Shown here piece after piece: positions 1-8,481 of a stretch of 64,000 nt of DNA; the stretch's first letter is position 1; each line of letters opens with the position of its first letter. Position numbers and translations under genes: made by a program. The stretch is from Anaerolineales bacterium (lineage in GTDB: Bacteria > Chloroflexota > Anaerolineae > 4572-78 > J111), in contig JABTUW010000003.1 in NCBI GenBank assembly GCA_015075185.1, forward strand, positions 1 through 64,000, given 5' to 3'. A model generated the notes under the pieces. It saw nothing but the letters and a program-made list of their open reading frames with translations, was not told the origin of the DNA and did no database searches.

Positions 1-121
1 AGGCCAGGGCTTGCACCACCAACACAGCTATGATGCTGGCAGCGGTGGTGATAAGGCCCAATTTTACCCAATCATTTGTGGTCATATTAGCTTTGGCTGG
101 AGCGGTAACTTGGTGAGTCAT
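1..121 (-). CDS. Membrane protein, N-terminal part only (runs off window start)
   Basis: The ATG at 121 is preceded by AAGGAG about 8 bases upstream. Forty codons are readable before the window edge. They give a short polar N-terminus (MTHQVTAPAKANMTTNDW) followed by a hydrophobic segment from about residue 21 onward, the first transmembrane helix. The start resembles small multi-pass membrane proteins of the DUF6069 kind, but too little is visible to assign a family. Its gene lies downstream of, and co-directional with, the LuxR-type gene, with a 124-base gap in which I see no other gene. The function is unknown. Confidence 0.6.
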   Translation of the reverse strand, partial: MTHQVTAPAKANMTTNDWVKLGLITTAASIIAVLVVQALA

Positions 122-245
122 AAGATTTTCTCCTTTGAAGTTAACGTTGATATAAAATTGCCCGTTGACGTACTTCAAGCAGGCTTGGCCACGATTTGAG
201 CCTATTTGTTTCGTTCCTGGGCTAGCTATCGGCGATTAAACGGCT

Positions 246-515
246 TCAGGCTCCCGGTGAGAGACTTGTCTCCAGCTTTATCGCCCGCAGGACAGCCTGG
301 GTGCGATTGCGCACGTTCAGCTTGCCGAAGATGTTGTAAACGTGCCGCTTGACCGTGCTTTCGGTGATGTATAATTGCTGGCTGATTTCCCGGTTCGATG
401 CGCCGGAAGCGAGCCACTGTAAGACCTCGCGCTCGCGTTCGCTTAAGGCTTCAACGATTGGGCTGAGGGATGTCCCGTTTTGCGGCATATCTATTCCCCT
501 GATCAATGTTGCCAT
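246..515 (-). CDS. LuxR-type helix-turn-helix protein (stand-alone DNA-binding domain)
   Basis: An 89-residue protein consisting almost only of a LuxR/FixJ (GerE) C-terminal HTH. LSEREREVLQWLASGASNRE is followed by ISQQLYITESTVKRHVYNIF and GKLNVRNRTQAVLRA, with the usual conserved positions intact. There is no receiver, ATPase or ligand domain. The ATG at 515 is chosen because GGAGG lies 8 bases upstream. It starts 13 bases after the permease stop, so the two are probably one transcript. Family members bind DNA as dimers and normally need an N-terminal sensor. This one could be a free DNA-binding domain or the surviving tail of a MalT-type regulator. The sequence cannot tell which. Confidence 0.75.
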   Translation of the reverse strand: MATLIRGIDMPQNGTSLSPIVEALSEREREVLQWLASGASNREISQQLYITESTVKRHVYNIFGKLNVRNRTQAVLRAIKLETSLSPGA

Positions 516-528
516 ATGTAACCTCCAT

Positions 529-2934
529 TTAAACATAAGCCAGACTCTCGCGCACACTGGTTTGGGCGGCCTTTTGGGCAGGGAACCAACTGGCGATAAT
601 AGCCAGGATAGTAATGATGACTAACCAGTACCAGACCCCCGTTTGAGAAACCTGATAAACCAGTTCTATATGCAGCACCCCAGAGAGAGTCTTAATAATC
701 AACTGACCCGCCGGAATACTGAGGGGGATAGCCAACAGCCAACTCAGCCAGCCCAAAATCAACCCCTCACCAACAAATTGGCCGGCCACCACCCAGGCCG
801 ACGCCCCAATAGCCCGCATCACTCCGATTTCCCGGGTGCGCTCCAGGACATTGATCGCCAGAGTCCCACTGAGCGCCACCGCCCCCACCAGTGCGGTCAT
901 AACCGCCATGCCGGTTAAGATAGCAAAGAGCATAGACATTTGATTGAGGCGCTGGGTGGCTAACCGATGCGCGGTATCCTGGGTGCTGGCCGTAACCTCG
1001 TAGCCGTGAACCTCATAGAGCGTGCGCAGGTCGGCTACGGTAGCTGCCTCACTCGCTGCGTCTTGGCTCAGGGTCTGCACCCGGATGGATTGGCCCCGGC
1101 CTACCTGGCGCAACTCGCGCAGCAACGACTCGCGGGGCGTCAGCGCCGCTTCCTGGTCAACCGGCTCAAACAGCAAACCGATCACCTGCCAGACCGACTC
1201 GCGTTGGGTCGGGATACTGAGGGTGATCCAGTCGCCCACGCCTACGCCAATCTCCTGGGCCACCTCCTGGCTGAGCACCACGACGTATTCATCACCGGCC
1301 TGTAGCCAGCGTCCGGCCCGCAATTGGGGCACGTAGGTACGCGAGGGGAGCGGGATGCCCCGCAGGTTGACATTGCTATCATCATTCGACTCTGGCTGGC
1401 CCAGTGACCGGGCTGTTCCTTTGGCCGTACCCCAGATCTCGACGGCCGTCACTTCGGGATGGGTTAGCGTCAGCGCTTCCACTTGCTTGATGCGCACTTC
1501 GTCTTCCAAATCGAGCAAAATGTTGACCTGAAAGATTGACAGCAAGACATCGCCAAAGGTATGGGCTAGGGTTGCCCGCGTATTCATGACCATCATAAAC
1601 ATTACCCCCGCGCCAACCAGGGTGATTTGGGTGAAGAAAACCCGCTTCTGGTTGCGAAAGGTATTGCTGAGGGTCAGCGAAACCAGGCGTGGGAGAGCTT
1701 GAAACTTTACCAGCAGCCGATCCAGCCAATTGGAACCACTACTCAACCCGTAGGTACTGATCGCCTCGCGCACGGTGACCCGCGCCCCCAGGTAAATAGG
1801 CAGAATGGCTGCCAGCAGCGGCGACAGCAGGGCTACGACTGCCTGGACGGCGACGGCTGTCATCGAAATCGCAAAGGGGCCGGGAATCATCCCCTGCCGG
1901 TTGACCATCAGCCCGCGCAGGCCGTGCGCCCCCAGCGCGCCCAGAGGAATAGCCGCCAGCAGGGCCAACACCGCATAGACCATCACCATGCTGAGGTAGA
2001 GGAACAGAATTCGGCTAAACCTGGCCCCAACGGCTTTCATGATCCCAATCTGGTTCACCTGTTGGACAATCACCGCGTTGATGGTGTTGTAGACTAAAAA
2101 CAGGCCCAAAATCAAGGTGGTCGCGGCCATCACATTCAAAATCAAAAAAACACTATTGATAGCGTCCTGGCCGGTAAACTGGTCGGGCTTGCCGGTGCGG
2201 CTCTTAAAGCCGCCCGGCGCGGAGATGGCCGGATTCACCTCAATATCCTGTTTTTCCAGCTCATGTTGGATCAGGTCCGCCGCCACCTTGACCCTGGCGT
2301 CACTGTAATGGGGGATAGAGGCCAGAATCAAGCTGGAGCCAGCCTCCCCGGTGAGCTGGGTAAAGCGTTCGCGGGTGGTGAAAAACATCGGGTCGGGCAG
2401 CGAGGCGGGTGAGGGATGCGCGGCATTGTAGAGGACGCCGTTCAGCTCAACCGGATAGACCTTGTTATCAATCTCCAACTGAACCTGATCGCCCGTTGCA
2501 AGCCCACGGCCACGCTGCACCCCCATCAGCTTGCGCCGGGGCCAGTCGCCGCTATCTATTTTGACCTGCCGGAGGGTTTGGGCTTCGTAGTCTTCCGGGG
2601 CAACCAGGGTCGCCGACTGCCAGGGTTCGTTGAGACTGCGCCGCCAGCGCACCGTTTTTGATTGATACCAGCCCTCGACAGTTTCAATGCCCGGAAGATT
2701 TTCCAGGGACGCCAGCATAGCGTCGTCAACAGCAGGCTTTACCTCCAGGCCAATGGTGGCCGGAGCGGAAGCCTGCCAGGTGCGGGTCACATCCTGGAGA
2801 ATAAACTCTTTGGCCCCCAATACGGTCCCCACGGCAAACGCGCCGATGGCAATAATCGCCACCACGCGGAGCGTGCGGCCTTTATTTTCCCACAAATCGT
2901 ACCAGATTTTGTAACGAATAACACCCATAGTCAT
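529..2934 (-). CDS. ABC transporter permease, FtsX/MacB-like, two FtsX domains
   Basis: An 801-residue inner-membrane protein with the layout of large FtsX permeases. An N-terminal helix (about 22-42) is followed by an extracytoplasmic domain, then a first FtsX block from about residue 258 with GIMKAVGA near 295. A second large extracytoplasmic region follows, and a C-terminal FtsX block from about 665 with TREIGVMRAIGAS. Such proteins pair with a LolD/MacB-type ATPase in lipoprotein, drug or peptide export. No ATPase gene is adjacent, at least within the window. Starts at residues 1 and 3 are both possible; neither has a clear ribosome site, probably because the upstream DNA is degraded. The LuxR-type HTH gene follows after 13 bases. 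Confidence 0.88.
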   Translation of the reverse strand: MTMGVIRYKIWYDLWENKGRTLRVVAIIAIGAFAVGTVLGAKEFILQDVTRTWQASAPATIGLEVKPAVDDAMLASLENLPGIETVEGWYQSKTVRWRRSLNEPWQSATLVAPEDYEAQTLRQVKIDSGDWPRRKLMGVQRGRGLATGDQVQLEIDNKVYPVELNGVLYNAAHPSPASLPDPMFFTTRERFTQLTGEAGSSLILASIPHYSDARVKVAADLIQHELEKQDIEVNPAISAPGGFKSRTGKPDQFTGQDAINSVFLILNVMAATTLILGLFLVYNTINAVIVQQVNQIGIMKAVGARFSRILFLYLSMVMVYAVLALLAAIPLGALGAHGLRGLMVNRQGMIPGPFAISMTAVAVQAVVALLSPLLAAILPIYLGARVTVREAISTYGLSSGSNWLDRLLVKFQALPRLVSLTLSNTFRNQKRVFFTQITLVGAGVMFMMVMNTRATLAHTFGDVLLSIFQVNILLDLEDEVRIKQVEALTLTHPEVTAVEIWGTAKGTARSLGQPESNDDSNVNLRGIPLPSRTYVPQLRAGRWLQAGDEYVVVLSQEVAQEIGVGVGDWITLSIPTQRESVWQVIGLLFEPVDQEAALTPRESLLRELRQVGRGQSIRVQTLSQDAASEAATVADLRTLYEVHGYEVTASTQDTAHRLATQRLNQMSMLFAILTGMAVMTALVGAVALSGTLAINVLERTREIGVMRAIGASAWVVAGQFVGEGLILGWLSWLLAIPLSIPAGQLIIKTLSGVLHIELVYQVSQTGVWYWLVIITILAIIASWFPAQKAAQTSVRESLAYV

Positions 2935-3196
2935 TTACGATTTACGACCATCGTGCCCTTTGGGCATTTTGGATTTACCTGTCGGTAGGCGACGACAGAG
3001 ATAATCAACCACACGATAGTTCGCACACCCATTGCCGCCACGGTGCGCAGCTCATAATTGCCACCATCAGCACATATATGCCAAAGGCGGCAGAAACCAG
3101 CAGGGTTGCCCCGGCAATTAAAAAAGACAACCACACCGCCCATCGCTGCTGTCGCCACAGGCCCACGCCGGCAATGATATAGGCAAATCACTTCAC
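2931..3196 (-). pseudogene. Frameshifted remnant of a small membrane protein
   Basis: Two reading frames join into one sensible membrane protein. The upstream half in one frame reads FAYIIAGVGLWRQQRWAVWL, then a hydrophobic helix ending near GIYVLM. The downstream half in another frame reads GGNYELRTVAAMGVRTIVWL followed by IISVVAYRQ. The switch lies near 3055-3065. No start codon or ribosome site fits the upstream frame, so the 5' end is also missing. The spliced sequence resembles small three-to-four-helix membrane proteins, but I cannot name the family. It sits directly upstream of the permease, whose own start region has no good ribosome site. Confidence 0.6.
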
Positions 3197-3352
3197 TTAT
3201 CTAACTCCGTATCATCTCAGCCCTATCATAGCACTTCTCTATGCTCCCGTCTTCGACTTTAGTCGGATTTGCCAGTCCTTGTTATCTCTTCACCTATCCA
3301 AATAAGGCAAGTCCTGTATTCAATGATCGCTCTAAGTGCGCCTGAGGTGCGC

Positions 3353-3952
3353 TTATCTCACCCGCTCAAAGTCAACAAATCCACGCTCCACATCCGTGCC
3401 GATCAACTGTACCCGGAGCTTCTGGCCGACATCCATCCCTTCAAAACCGTTTACCAGTTTTCCTTCAACGGGCGGATGCAGCAGACGGACCCACGTGCCT
3501 TTATCAGAGGCGCCGGTGACGATGGCCTCGAAGCGCTGCCCGATCCATGATTCCAGTAGCATGGCCGCGGCGGATTTTTCGACTTGCCGTTCGACCTTCT
3601 TGGCGGCGTCCTCGGTTTCGGTGCAGTGCTGGGCGAGCGCCGCCAGTTCATCGGTTTCATAGGGCCGGGAATGTCCCGCCAGCGCCGCTTTCAGCAAACG
3701 CTGGGTGATCAGATCGGGGTAGCGGCGGTTCGGGGCAGTGGAGTGAGTATAATCCTTGACCGCCAAGCCGAAGTGCCCGGCAGAGCTGGCTCCCGGAAGT
3801 TCGACGATGTATTCCCCGGCGCCCAAGAGCTTGATAACGCTGAGGGAAAGATCGGGAAAGCGAAGCGGATCGGCGGTTTTTACCCCGACCAGGAATTGTT
3901 CCAGGGCTTTTGGGTCGGGCTCCTGGGGTAGGGTGAAGTCCCGAATTTCATT
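3353..3952 (-). pseudogene. RNase II/RNB-family exoribonuclease, 3' remnant
   Basis: The open frame runs from an in-frame TGA at 3953-3955 to the stop at 3353 and encodes about 199 residues matching the end of the RNB catalytic domain and the S1-like tail. Markers are LPQEPDPKALEQFL, DPLRFPDLSLSVIKLLGAGE, HFGLAVKDYTHSTAPNRRYP and DLITQRLLKAA. The last two are the typical RNB C-terminal catalytic signature. Family members are about 450-650 residues, so more than half, including the acidic metal-binding residues, is missing, and there is no credible start codon. The most upstream ATG would give only 157 residues. It is a 5'-truncated, non-functional copy unless the rest lies elsewhere. Confidence 0.8.
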
Positions 3953-3962
3953 TCAAAAGCCA

Positions 3963-4169
3963 CTAATTCCTAGAGGGCATGCCATTGGAAATGACCTGCC
4001 GCTGTTGTTGCTGCTGTTTTAGCTGGTAATAAGAGACGTTCACGTAAGCGCCAAAGAGAAAGATATGGCCGCTCAGGTAGGCCCAGGTCAGGAAGGCGAT
4101 AATGGCTGCACCGGACCATAGATCAGGTTTGAGGCAGAGATGTAGGTACATGCTTGACAAGTTAAGCAA
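3963..4169 (-). pseudogene. YihY/BrkB-like membrane protein, frameshifted C-terminal remnant
   Basis: The 3' part reads AAIIAFLTWAYLSGHIFLFG followed by AYVNVSYYQLKQQQQQ, the pattern of the last transmembrane helix and cytoplasmic tail of YihY/BrkB-family proteins. Just upstream, homologous sequence continues in another frame as YISASNLIYGPV, so a frameshift lies near 4110-4118. Nothing upstream of about 4155 resembles the other five helices. The gene is therefore both truncated and frameshifted. It abuts the RNB remnant, which ends 10 bases away. Family assignment rests on a short stretch and is tentative. Confidence 0.5.
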
Positions 4170-4507
4170 AATTCCAGTTTGTCAAGTCTGACTTTAAACC
4201 CAAATTCGGGTAAGTTTGCGTTACTTTTTACTTTAATTGACCGATGTTAAAGCCGATCTGACCTTAAAAACAGCAACTTAAACAGCGTAAATCAAGCTCA
4301 CTACAAGCTGAAGTCGCTTTTATCTACGAATGTGAGCGAAAAAAAGGCCAAGTCCAGACTAAAGGCTCAGGTCTGGGTTAGTTTGTAGGGCAAATTCCTG
4401 CAGCCAAACAGGAAAATCCCTAATAAAGGCCGGACTGGGTGAAGCCTTAAACTTGGCCGATGTCACTATTGTCATTACCAAATGTTAGGGATAAAGACAA
4501 GTAAAGC
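4170..4507. other. AT-rich spacer, no gene seen
   Basis: About 340 bases, visibly richer in A and T than the surroundings, with stops in all frames. An 8-bp inverted repeat (CTTGACAA ... TTGTCAAG) lies at about 4153-4189. Two similar stretches (AAAGGCCAAGTCCAGACTAAAGGC-like near 4343 and AAAGGCCGGACTGGGTGAAGCC-like near 4425) look like decayed copies of one motif. No recognisable protein remnant, tRNA or promoter could be supported. Confidence 0.4.
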
Positions 4508-4546
4508 AAAAGGAGTGGGTGACGCTTAGGTCATCCACTCCTTTTT
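4508..4546 (-). terminator. Rho-independent terminator after the fused binding-protein gene
   Basis: AAAAGGAGTGGGTGAC and GGTCATCCACTCCTTTTT form a stem of about 15 bp with one G/A mismatch and a loop of about five bases. Runs of A on one side and T on the other make it potentially bidirectional. It lies about 55 bases past the stop of the minus-strand gene at 4601, the position expected for its terminator. Confidence 0.8.
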
Positions 4547-4600
4547 CACTGGGGTAGGTCAGGGGTTAGACCCGACCTCCGGCTGGCTGTTGTTTACTTA

Positions 4601-7195
4601 CTACTGCGCTGGCGCATTCTTGAACGCCCCAAACAGGGCTGAGAAGTAGGTGAAATCGCCCACCCGCCCCTTGTGCAACGGGCTGGCGGCATCCCACTGC
4701 GCTTCGTAGCTCGCCACCACATCCTGCGCATCCAACTCGCTCCCGTCGTGGAACTTCACCCCACTCCGCAGCTTGAACGTCCACTCCGTCAAATCTTCAT
4801 TCGCTTCGTAGCTCTCCGCTAACGCCGGCTCCACCGCCGTCCCGCCCACTTCATACGCCAGCAGGCTCTCATTGGACTGCTCACACGCTCGCAGGCTCTC
4901 CCCATCCGTCTCATCCGCACAGTACAACCCGATCGGTTCCGCGTTCTGCATCCACACAAACGTGTCCTGCCCAGGGATCTCCATCACCGAGAACCGCTCG
5001 TTGCTCAACGGCGACGAGTGCGCTCCTTCTGTCTCCGCCTTGTAGGCCGTCGCCGACCCGCCGTGCGCTACCGGGATCATCGGCACGTGTTGGGCTAACA
5101 GCTCGTTCGCCTGCCCGTACAATTTGTTCCGCTCATCCTGGTCCGCCAGGCTCGCCGCTTCCTTCAACACTTCGTGAATGTCTTCAAACCCCGCTCCAAA
5201 CTGCGGGCTGGCTCCCGCTCCAAAGTGGAAATCCAGAAAGTTCGTCTGGTCCGGGTAGTCTGCTCCCCAGCCCAACAGGTGGATCCCTTCGATCTGCCCC
5301 GCGTTGGACGCATCGATGAACGCCCCGCTCTCCATCACCACGATCTCCGCCTCGATCCCCAAATCCTTCAACTGCGCTTGCAGGTCCTGGGCCACTACCC
5401 CAGGTTCCGGTAAGTAGCCCCGCACCACATCCCGATAGGTGATCGTCGTCGCAAACCCATCCCCATAACCCGCTTCCGCTAACATCGCTTTGGCTTGTTC
5501 GGGATTGTACGCCGGCCATTCCGGCCCTTCACATCCCCCTGGTATCGCACACGGCGTGAAGTGGCTCGCTACTTCCGACCCCTCCGGGTAGAAGTTGTCC
5601 ACAATCCGCTGCCGGTCGATCCCGATCGCCAACGCTTGCCGCACCTGCTCGTTGTCAAATGGGGCATGGTCCCGGTTGAAACCCACATAAAACACGTTCA
5701 ACGCCGGCCGCGGGTACAGCTTCAGCGCATTGTCCCCCGCGATCACTTCAAAGTCGTCCGGCGTCGGGTTGTCTATCCCATCCACCGACCCCGATTGCAG
5801 TTCCAGCAGCCGCTGTGCCCCTTCCGCACTCCAGCGGAAGATCAACGTCTCCGTCTTGGCCGCTTCCCCCCAGTAGTCCTCAAACCGTTGGAAGGTGATG
5901 CTGTCCCCTTTCTTCCACTCCACCATCTGGTACGGTCCCGTCCCAACCGGTTTCTCAACCAATTCCCCCCCCCCACCGGTGCTTTCCAGATATTCCGAGG
6001 GATGGATCTGGAAGGCGCTGAAGGCCACTTTCGACGGAAAGGCCACGTCCGGCGCACACAAACTGAACTTGACCGTCAACTCGTCCACCGCTTCGATGCT
6101 CTTGAATTCCCCCCCGTATTCACACCCCCCTTCCGCCCCTGCTTCCTCACTCCCTTCCGCAGAGGCCATTTCGCCGCCGCCCACAACGGTCAGGTCAGCC
6201 CCTTCAAACCACTTCTTGGAAAAATCACTCAAGGTGCCATCAGCGTGCATGGCCTCAATAGCCTCAGATACCTTGTCTCGCAGGCTGGCGCCGTCGAGTG
6301 AACTATTTTTGTCAAATGCAGCCGCCAGATTTTCGATATAAACTGGGCCGCCCACTTTGACCACATTAATTCCACTGGCAATCGCCTGGTCCACTACCGT
6401 ACCTGAGGTCAGGAACACATCAAACTCCTCCCGACCAGCTTGAATAGATTGGGCACACTCAGCGTCGGTAGAGAGAGGCACTACCGTTACGTCTGCAGGT
6501 GGGGGAACTTTAATATCGGAGTCAGGAATACCGACATCCTCCCCTTTTAAGTAACTTTCATAAGTTGTAGCCGTGCCGACACAAACAGCCTTCCCGGCAA
6601 CATCCTCAACTGACTCGATGCCGGAACCTTCGCGGGCGGCAAATTGGGCCGGGGTGAAGTAGTAGGGACTGCTAAAGAGCAGCACTTCCTGACGCTGCTT
6701 GGTGATTGTCATGGAGCCAACGCTCATGTCCCACTGGTCACCCCAGTTACCCGCCGTAATAATGTCCCATTCAGGGGTCACAAATTCGACTTCTACGCCC
6801 AGCCGCTTGGCAATTTCGGTCGCCACGTCAATGTCAAAACCCTCAAATGCGCCATCCGGTTTGAGCAAAGACTGCGGGGCATAGTTAGGGTCAGTCGAAA
6901 CACGAATCTTGCCATTGGCCATAATTTGGGCTAAGAGATCGCTACCCTCGGCGGGCGCCATCGCCTCTTCCGTAGCGGCAGCCTCTTCGGTCGCCGCCGC
7001 TTCTTCCGTAACTGCGGGAGCGGCCTCCGTCGCTGGAGCCTCCGCCGCGGCCTCGGTGGCGGGAGCTTCGGCGGGAGCTTCGGTCGCCGGAGCCGCCTGT
7101 TCAGCCGGAGCCGCTGGCTGGGCACCACAAGCAGCCATAAGGATCAACATAACCACAAGGGTTAGTACCAAAAATACGTTTTTCCTGCTTATCAT
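4601..7195 (-). CDS. Fused lipoprotein: family 3 (amino-acid) binding domain plus circularly permuted family 5 (peptide) binding domain
   Basis: The protein has 864 residues. The ATG at 7195 has GGAGGAG 9 bases upstream. A signal peptide ends in the lipobox LMAAC (Cys23), followed by a Pro/Ala/Thr/Glu linker to about residue 78. Residues about 84-340 are an SBP_bac_3 domain (IRVSTDPNYAPQ, GFDIDVATEIAKRLGV, FSSPYYFTPAQFA). After a Gly/Glu linker the rest is an SBP_bac_5 domain in the wrong order. The middle and C-terminal parts come first: IEAVDELTVKFSL, GTGPYQMVEWKKGDSITFQR, NEQVRQALAIGIDRQRIVDN. The normally N-terminal part comes last: EPALAESYEANEDL, WTFKLRSGVKFHDGSELDA. Codon use changes sharply near 6170, from C-ending to G-ending codons. 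A C10 run lies at 5965-5974. No permease or ATPase gene is adjacent. A terminator follows. Confidence 0.85.
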   Translation of the reverse strand: MISRKNVFLVLTLVVMLILMAACGAQPAAPAEQAAPATEAPAEAPATEAAAEAPATEAAPAVTEEAAATEEAAATEEAMAPAEGSDLLAQIMANGKIRVSTDPNYAPQSLLKPDGAFEGFDIDVATEIAKRLGVEVEFVTPEWDIITAGNWGDQWDMSVGSMTITKQRQEVLLFSSPYYFTPAQFAAREGSGIESVEDVAGKAVCVGTATTYESYLKGEDVGIPDSDIKVPPPADVTVVPLSTDAECAQSIQAGREEFDVFLTSGTVVDQAIASGINVVKVGGPVYIENLAAAFDKNSSLDGASLRDKVSEAIEAMHADGTLSDFSKKWFEGADLTVVGGGEMASAEGSEEAGAEGGCEYGGEFKSIEAVDELTVKFSLCAPDVAFPSKVAFSAFQIHPSEYLESTGGGGELVEKPVGTGPYQMVEWKKGDSITFQRFEDYWGEAAKTETLIFRWSAEGAQRLLELQSGSVDGIDNPTPDDFEVIAGDNALKLYPRPALNVFYVGFNRDHAPFDNEQVRQALAIGIDRQRIVDNFYPEGSEVASHFTPCAIPGGCEGPEWPAYNPEQAKAMLAEAGYGDGFATTITYRDVVRGYLPEPGVVAQDLQAQLKDLGIEAEIVVMESGAFIDASNAGQIEGIHLLGWGADYPDQTNFLDFHFGAGASPQFGAGFEDIHEVLKEAASLADQDERNKLYGQANELLAQHVPMIPVAHGGSATAYKAETEGAHSSPLSNERFSVMEIPGQDTFVWMQNAEPIGLYCADETDGESLRACEQSNESLLAYEVGGTAVEPALAESYEANEDLTEWTFKLRSGVKFHDGSELDAQDVVASYEAQWDAASPLHKGRVGDFTYFSALFGAFKNAPAQ

Positions 7196-7409
7196 TTAAA
7201 GTCTCCTCCTGATAAAATGATAAATAAACAAAAGTTAACTAACTTGTTTCAATTTGTTTATATCACTGTTTTGACCTCATCACCTCCTTTGGTGAGGATG
7301 GTCCTCGCATTGAAAAATACCACTTTTTGCAGTATATCACGAGGCCCCAGAAGCGTCAAAAGGAACAGGAGGGGGAGGGAGGGAAGATATGGAAAAAGCG
7401 AAACATCCA

Positions 7410-8393
7410 CTATCTACTGTCTTCTGCCTGGCTAAAGTCCTGCCCATACCAGTGCAGATAGATTTCGGACAAAGTGCCCTGGCGATGCAGACGATCCACT
7501 ATTTTGTTGATTTCCAGTATCAGCCGGTCCACCTTTAAATTGTCGCGGGGCACAGCAGCAATAGCCAAAGGTTGAACTCCCGCCTTGACCCATTTAACCG
7601 GCAGCTCACTTTTGACCGCCTCCTGAAAGACAGGCCCAGGGCCAAAAAGAGCATCCAGCTTAAACTCGGCCTGGCCTAATTGGCGGATTGCTTTTTGTAG
7701 ATTCGCCAGCGCCACCGGCTGTATCCCCGGCGGCGTCTGGGGCAGCAGCGGCTGGTGCTGGCTGGTCAAGGCAGCGCCCCCCGGCGCCAGCAAATACTGA
7801 TAGGCGCTATCCTCCAACACTCCCACCTGCCGGCCGGCTAAGCTGTCCCACCCTTGAATATCATTGGCCGTGGCCAGGCTTAAAATCCCCATTGGCATGT
7901 AGGCATACGGCCTGGAAAAAGTAAGCGGGGGACCCGCCGCGTCTTCCGGCTGGTCAAATGGGACCAGGGAAGCAATGGCAATATCCCACTGTCCCTGCCA
8001 ACCTCCGGTAGAAAGGATGGGGGGGTAAGCCTCAACCAGCTCCAATTCCAATCCCAGCCCTTCGGCCACCTGGCGGGCCAGGTCTACCTCAAAGCCGTTG
8101 AGCGCGCCTCCGGTCTCAGCATTAGAAAAACCACGGAAGGCCGGGGGAGAAAAGACGGCTTCAGGCCAAACACGAATGCCCACACGGATCACGCCGCTGT
8201 CAAGAAGATGATCCAGCAAATCTGAGCCGTCACCTCGCTGGATGGGCGGGATGAGGAGAGGGGTGGGAGGAGGCGACGGTTGAGGCGTCGGTGTGGGGGG
8301 TGGAACAACCTGGCATTGGGCGGCGATGAGGCAGATGAACAGGCTGAAGCAGATAAATTTCAAGTTAAGGCAACGTCGGCGCAGATCCATCAT
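7410..8393 (-). CDS. Family 3 extracellular solute-binding lipoprotein (amino-acid type)
   Basis: 327 residues. A signal peptide ends LIAAQC, with the lipidated Cys near residue 27, followed by a Pro/Thr-rich spacer and an SBP_bac_3 domain. Its markers are VIRVGIRVWPEAVFSPP, GFEVDLARQVAEGLGLELEL, LTFSRPYAYMPMG and LAGRQVGVLEDSAYQYL. It is predicted to bind a small polar ligand outside the membrane for an ABC importer. No importer genes are adjacent. The N-terminal phrase DLLDHLLDSGVIRVG parallels DLLAQIMANGKIRVS in the fused protein just downstream, so they may be paralogues. The start (8393 or the next ATG at 8390) has no strong ribosome site. The last codons (EDSR, stop) lie in a GTAGACAG-type intergenic repeat sequence, so the natural C-terminus may have been altered. 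Confidence 0.85.
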   Translation of the reverse strand: MMDLRRRCLNLKFICFSLFICLIAAQCQVVPPPTPTPQPSPPPTPLLIPPIQRGDGSDLLDHLLDSGVIRVGIRVWPEAVFSPPAFRGFSNAETGGALNGFEVDLARQVAEGLGLELELVEAYPPILSTGGWQGQWDIAIASLVPFDQPEDAAGPPLTFSRPYAYMPMGILSLATANDIQGWDSLAGRQVGVLEDSAYQYLLAPGGAALTSQHQPLLPQTPPGIQPVALANLQKAIRQLGQAEFKLDALFGPGPVFQEAVKSELPVKWVKAGVQPLAIAAVPRDNLKVDRLILEINKIVDRLHRQGTLSEIYLHWYGQDFSQAEDSR

Positions 8394-8426
8394 ATAGTTT
8401 TGATTTTATTCAACTTCGGCCAAAAC

Positions 8427-8463
8427 AAAAACGCCCGGCTCTTTTTTAGCCAGGCGTTTTCTC
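8427..8463. terminator. Bidirectional-looking terminator hairpin
   Basis: AAAAACGCCCGGCT and AGCCAGGCGTTTT form a stem of about 13 bp around a CTTTTTT-containing loop, with A and T tracts on both flanks. It lies 20 bases past the stop of the FGE-like gene and upstream of the family 3 binding protein, so it should separate these two minus-strand genes. Confidence 0.8.
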
Positions 8464-8481
8464 ATTGCTCAATAATAAGAT

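Noticed and set aside
5495..6301. 268-codon open frame on the plus strand
   Set aside because: It is antisense to the fused binding-protein gene. The G-ending codon bias of that gene keeps the opposite strand open, and the translation has no domain pattern.
7277..7297. CCTCATCACC...GGTGAGG inverted repeat as an operator
   Set aside because: The arms are short and imperfect, and no promoter could be aligned with it, so it is not listed as a site.
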